A stretch of 64,000 nucleotides of DNA from CALEMW01 sp964343835 (lineage in GTDB: Bacteria > Krumholzibacteriota > Krumholzibacteriia > LZORAL124-64-63), in the NCBI GenBank assembly GCA_964343835.1, contig CAYFKR010000007.1:62001-126000 (forward strand), given 5' to 3'. Positions within the stretch are counted from its first letter, which is position 1; every line of letters begins with the position of its first letter. Of the stretch, positions 62,513 to 64,000 are shown piece by piece. Under the pieces are notes generated by a model. The model had not been told where the DNA came from and did no database searches. It saw nothing but the letters and a program-made list of their open reading frames with translations. Made by a program: the position numbers and the translations under genes.

Positions 62513-62902
62513 GTGAACCGGACGGCGCGTCCCCGCGAAGCCCTGATCTACGTGGCCCTGATCGGATTGTTCGGGGCCAATCGCGTGCTCGAGGCCGTGG
62601 GCCGGAGCCCGGGAGCCGTGAGGTCGTGGCTCGACGATCTGCTGGTGCTGCCGCTGGCGCTGGGGGCCGCCCTGGCCCTCCACCGAATGGGAGGACGCCC
62701 CGCCCACTGGACCCTGCCCGGGGCCCAGTCGGCCCTGGCGGCGATCCTGTTCACGGTGGCCTTCGAAGTGGTTCTTCCCGTGGTGTCGGACCGCTTCGTC
62801 GCCGATCCCCTGGACGGCGTGGCCTATGCGGTCGGCGCCCTCCTGTTCCACCTCGTCCTCAACCGCCCGGCCGGACCCGCGCCGGGGGAAGGTGCTCCAT
62901 GA
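62513..62902 (+). CDS. Small membrane protein, VanZ-like
   Basis: 129 residues with four hydrophobic segments (ALIYVALIGLFGANRVL, DDLLVLPLALGAALAL, LAAILFTVAFEVVLPV, LDGVAYAVGALLFHLVL). The SDRFVADPLDGVAYAVGA segment recalls VanZ-like proteins (FE...D..DV.ANTLGA). The start is GTG 62513. It ends with an ATGA overlap onto the CYTH gene. Function unknown. Confidence 0.6.
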   Translation: MNRTARPREALIYVALIGLFGANRVLEAVGRSPGAVRSWLDDLLVLPLALGAALALHRMGGRPAHWTLPGAQSALAAILFTVAFEVVLPVVSDRFVADPLDGVAYAVGALLFHLVLNRPAGPAPGEGAP

Positions 62903-63414
62903 ACGCCAACGTCGAGATCAAGGCCCGCGTCGCCGACCCGGAAGCGTTCGCCGCGGTCGCCGCATCCCTCGCCGACGGCCCGCCGGAGCGGCTGACCCAG
63001 GAAGACGTGTTCTTCCCCTCGCCGACGGGTCGCCTCAAGCTGCGGAGTTTCGCCGAAGGCGGTGGGGAGCTGATCGCCTACGTGCGTCCCGACGTGGAGG
63101 GGCCCAAGACGTCGCGCTACTCCATCGCCCCGGTGGCCGATCCGGCGGCCGTGCGCCGGACCCTCGGCGCGGCCCTGGGCGAGCTGGGCGTGGTGCGGAA
63201 GGTGCGCGCCGTGTTCATGGCCGGCCGCACGCGCATCCACCTGGACGGCGTGGAGGATCTGGGCTGGTTCATGGAGTTGGAAGTGGTGCTGGATCCCGAC
63301 GAGGACCCCGTGCTGGGCGAAGCGGAGGCCGCCGACCTCATGCGCCGGCTGAACGTGAGCGAGGACGACCTCGTGGACCGGGCCTACATCGATCTGCTGA
63401 TGGAGGGATCGTGA
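62899..63414 (+). CDS. CYTH-domain protein (class IV adenylate cyclase/thiamine triphosphatase family)
   Basis: 171 residues. The N-terminal NVEIKARV matches the ExEIK-type signature of CYTH enzymes, followed by alternating strands with Arg/Lys (LKLRSFAEGGGELIAYVR, KVRAVFMAGRTRIHLDGVEDLGWFMELEVVL) forming a triphosphate tunnel. It hydrolyses or cyclises a triphosphate substrate; which one is unknown. ATGA overlap with the preceding gene and GTGA overlap with the next. Confidence 0.88.
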   Translation: MNANVEIKARVADPEAFAAVAASLADGPPERLTQEDVFFPSPTGRLKLRSFAEGGGELIAYVRPDVEGPKTSRYSIAPVADPAAVRRTLGAALGELGVVRKVRAVFMAGRTRIHLDGVEDLGWFMELEVVLDPDEDPVLGEAEAADLMRRLNVSEDDLVDRAYIDLLMEGS

Positions 63415-64000
63415 GCTTCTACTCCGAGTTCGCCACGGCGTACGAGCGGGTGTTCCCGGTGCGGGAGGTCGCGGTGCGGGCCGTCTGCGGACTGCTCGGA
63501 GCCGACACGGTCCGCGTGCTGGACGTGGGCTGCGGACCCGGTCACCTCTGCGGTCGCCTCGCCGCCGCCGGACACCGGTGCACCGGACTGGACCTGGACG
63601 AGGCCATGATCGCCCGGGCGCGGGAGCTCTACCCCGACGTGGACGCGCGGGTCCTGGACATGCGGCGCGTGGGCGACCTGGACGGCACGTGGGATACGGC
63701 GCTGTGCCTGGGCAACGTGCTGCCCCACCTGGACGCCGTCGACGTTTCGGGGTTCCTGGGGACGCTCCATCATCGGCTCGAGCCCGGCGCGCCGTGGGTG
63801 GTGCAGGCGGTGGATCGCGGCGGGTTGCCCGGCGATGCGTACGACTTCCCGGTCATCGATGCCGGCGACGGCCACGTGTTCGAACGCCGTTACGAGGGCC
63901 TCACGGGCTCCGCCGTCCGCTTCCTGACCCGTCTGTCCCGGGACGGCGTCGTGCTCTTCGAGGGCGAGACGACCCTCCATCTCATGCCGGTGGACGAGCT
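63411..64000 (+). CDS. Class I SAM-dependent methyltransferase, N-terminal part
   Basis: 196 codons visible; it runs off the right edge. GTG start overlapping the CYTH stop (GTGA), after GGAGG. SAM motif I VLDVGCGPGHLCG, then CTGLDLDEAMIARAR and LCLGNVLPHL (motifs II/III of the methyltransferase-25/11 type). Substrate unknown. Confidence 0.85.
   Translation, partial: MSFYSEFATAYERVFPVREVAVRAVCGLLGADTVRVLDVGCGPGHLCGRLAAAGHRCTGLDLDEAMIARARELYPDVDARVLDMRRVGDLDGTWDTALCLGNVLPHLDAVDVSGFLGTLHHRLEPGAPWVVQAVDRGGLPGDAYDFPVIDAGDGHVFERRYEGLTGSAVRFLTRLSRDGVVLFEGETTLHLMPVDE

Overview
The window is about 64 kb of GC-rich bacterial chromosome with dense coding on both strands. No rRNA, tRNA, CRISPR array, transposase or phage gene was recognised. 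Many products carry signal peptides or lipoboxes. Three secreted proteins end in FlgD/T9SS-type Ig-like tails (PNPFNP or PNPF start, GxYxxRL end), and outer-membrane proteins and multiheme cytochromes are present. This points to a didermic, respiring bacterium, most likely of the FCB superphylum (Krumholzibacteriota or Eisenbacteria-like). That placement is an inference from gene style, not from a marker gene.

Layout. 1-12.4 kb: partial secreted protein, POT peptide transporter coupled to sfsA, lipoprotein phosphodiesterase/TPR, PspC, GH53 galactanase, a secreted protein, and a YtrA-type GntR-ATPase-permease operon with a clear operator. 12.5-19.6 kb: a four-repeat surface protein, then a periplasmic TPR-CHAT protease divergent from an ECF-like sigma and its membrane anti-sigma. 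19.7-27.2 kb: secreted protein, RlmL-like methyltransferase, alpha/beta hydrolase, SulP-STAS-rhodanese transporter, lipoprotein, epimerase and a small DMT transporter. 27.4-33.8 kb: TetR regulator and TolC-MFP-RND efflux operon. 33.9-43.4 kb: hybrid histidine kinase, BI-1 protein, hydrolase, VOC protein, two adjacent secreted caspases, DinB protein, lipoprotein. 43.5-48 kb: complete sodium-pumping decarboxylase operon and a YgjV-like protein. 48.3-54.7 kb: an electron-transfer cluster with an MtrB/PioB-like barrel, decaheme cytochrome, 11-heme cytochrome c-b fusion and tetraheme cytochrome. 55-64 kb: secreted beta-propeller, DUF4097 protein, zinc-finger anti-sigma and ECF sigma, lipoprotein, SppA-type peptidase, and CYTH and methyltransferase genes.

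Two features stand out. First, two exported proteins (48281-50521 and 54985-56637) are each interrupted by one in-frame UGA. Each UGA is followed at the right distance by a bacterial SECIS-like hairpin, so both are probably selenoproteins; one has a CxxU motif. Second, five long inverted repeats (24660-24831, 25596-25750, 47028-47185, about 47195-47380, 48030-48245) have perfect 27-33 bp inner stems of unrelated sequence capped by conserved tips. Their outer arms are diverged inverted copies of flanking DNA, including the ends of genes. I do not recognise this repeat type.

Promoters often show an extended -10 (TGnTAnnnT). Operon genes are commonly coupled by GTGA or ATGA overlaps.
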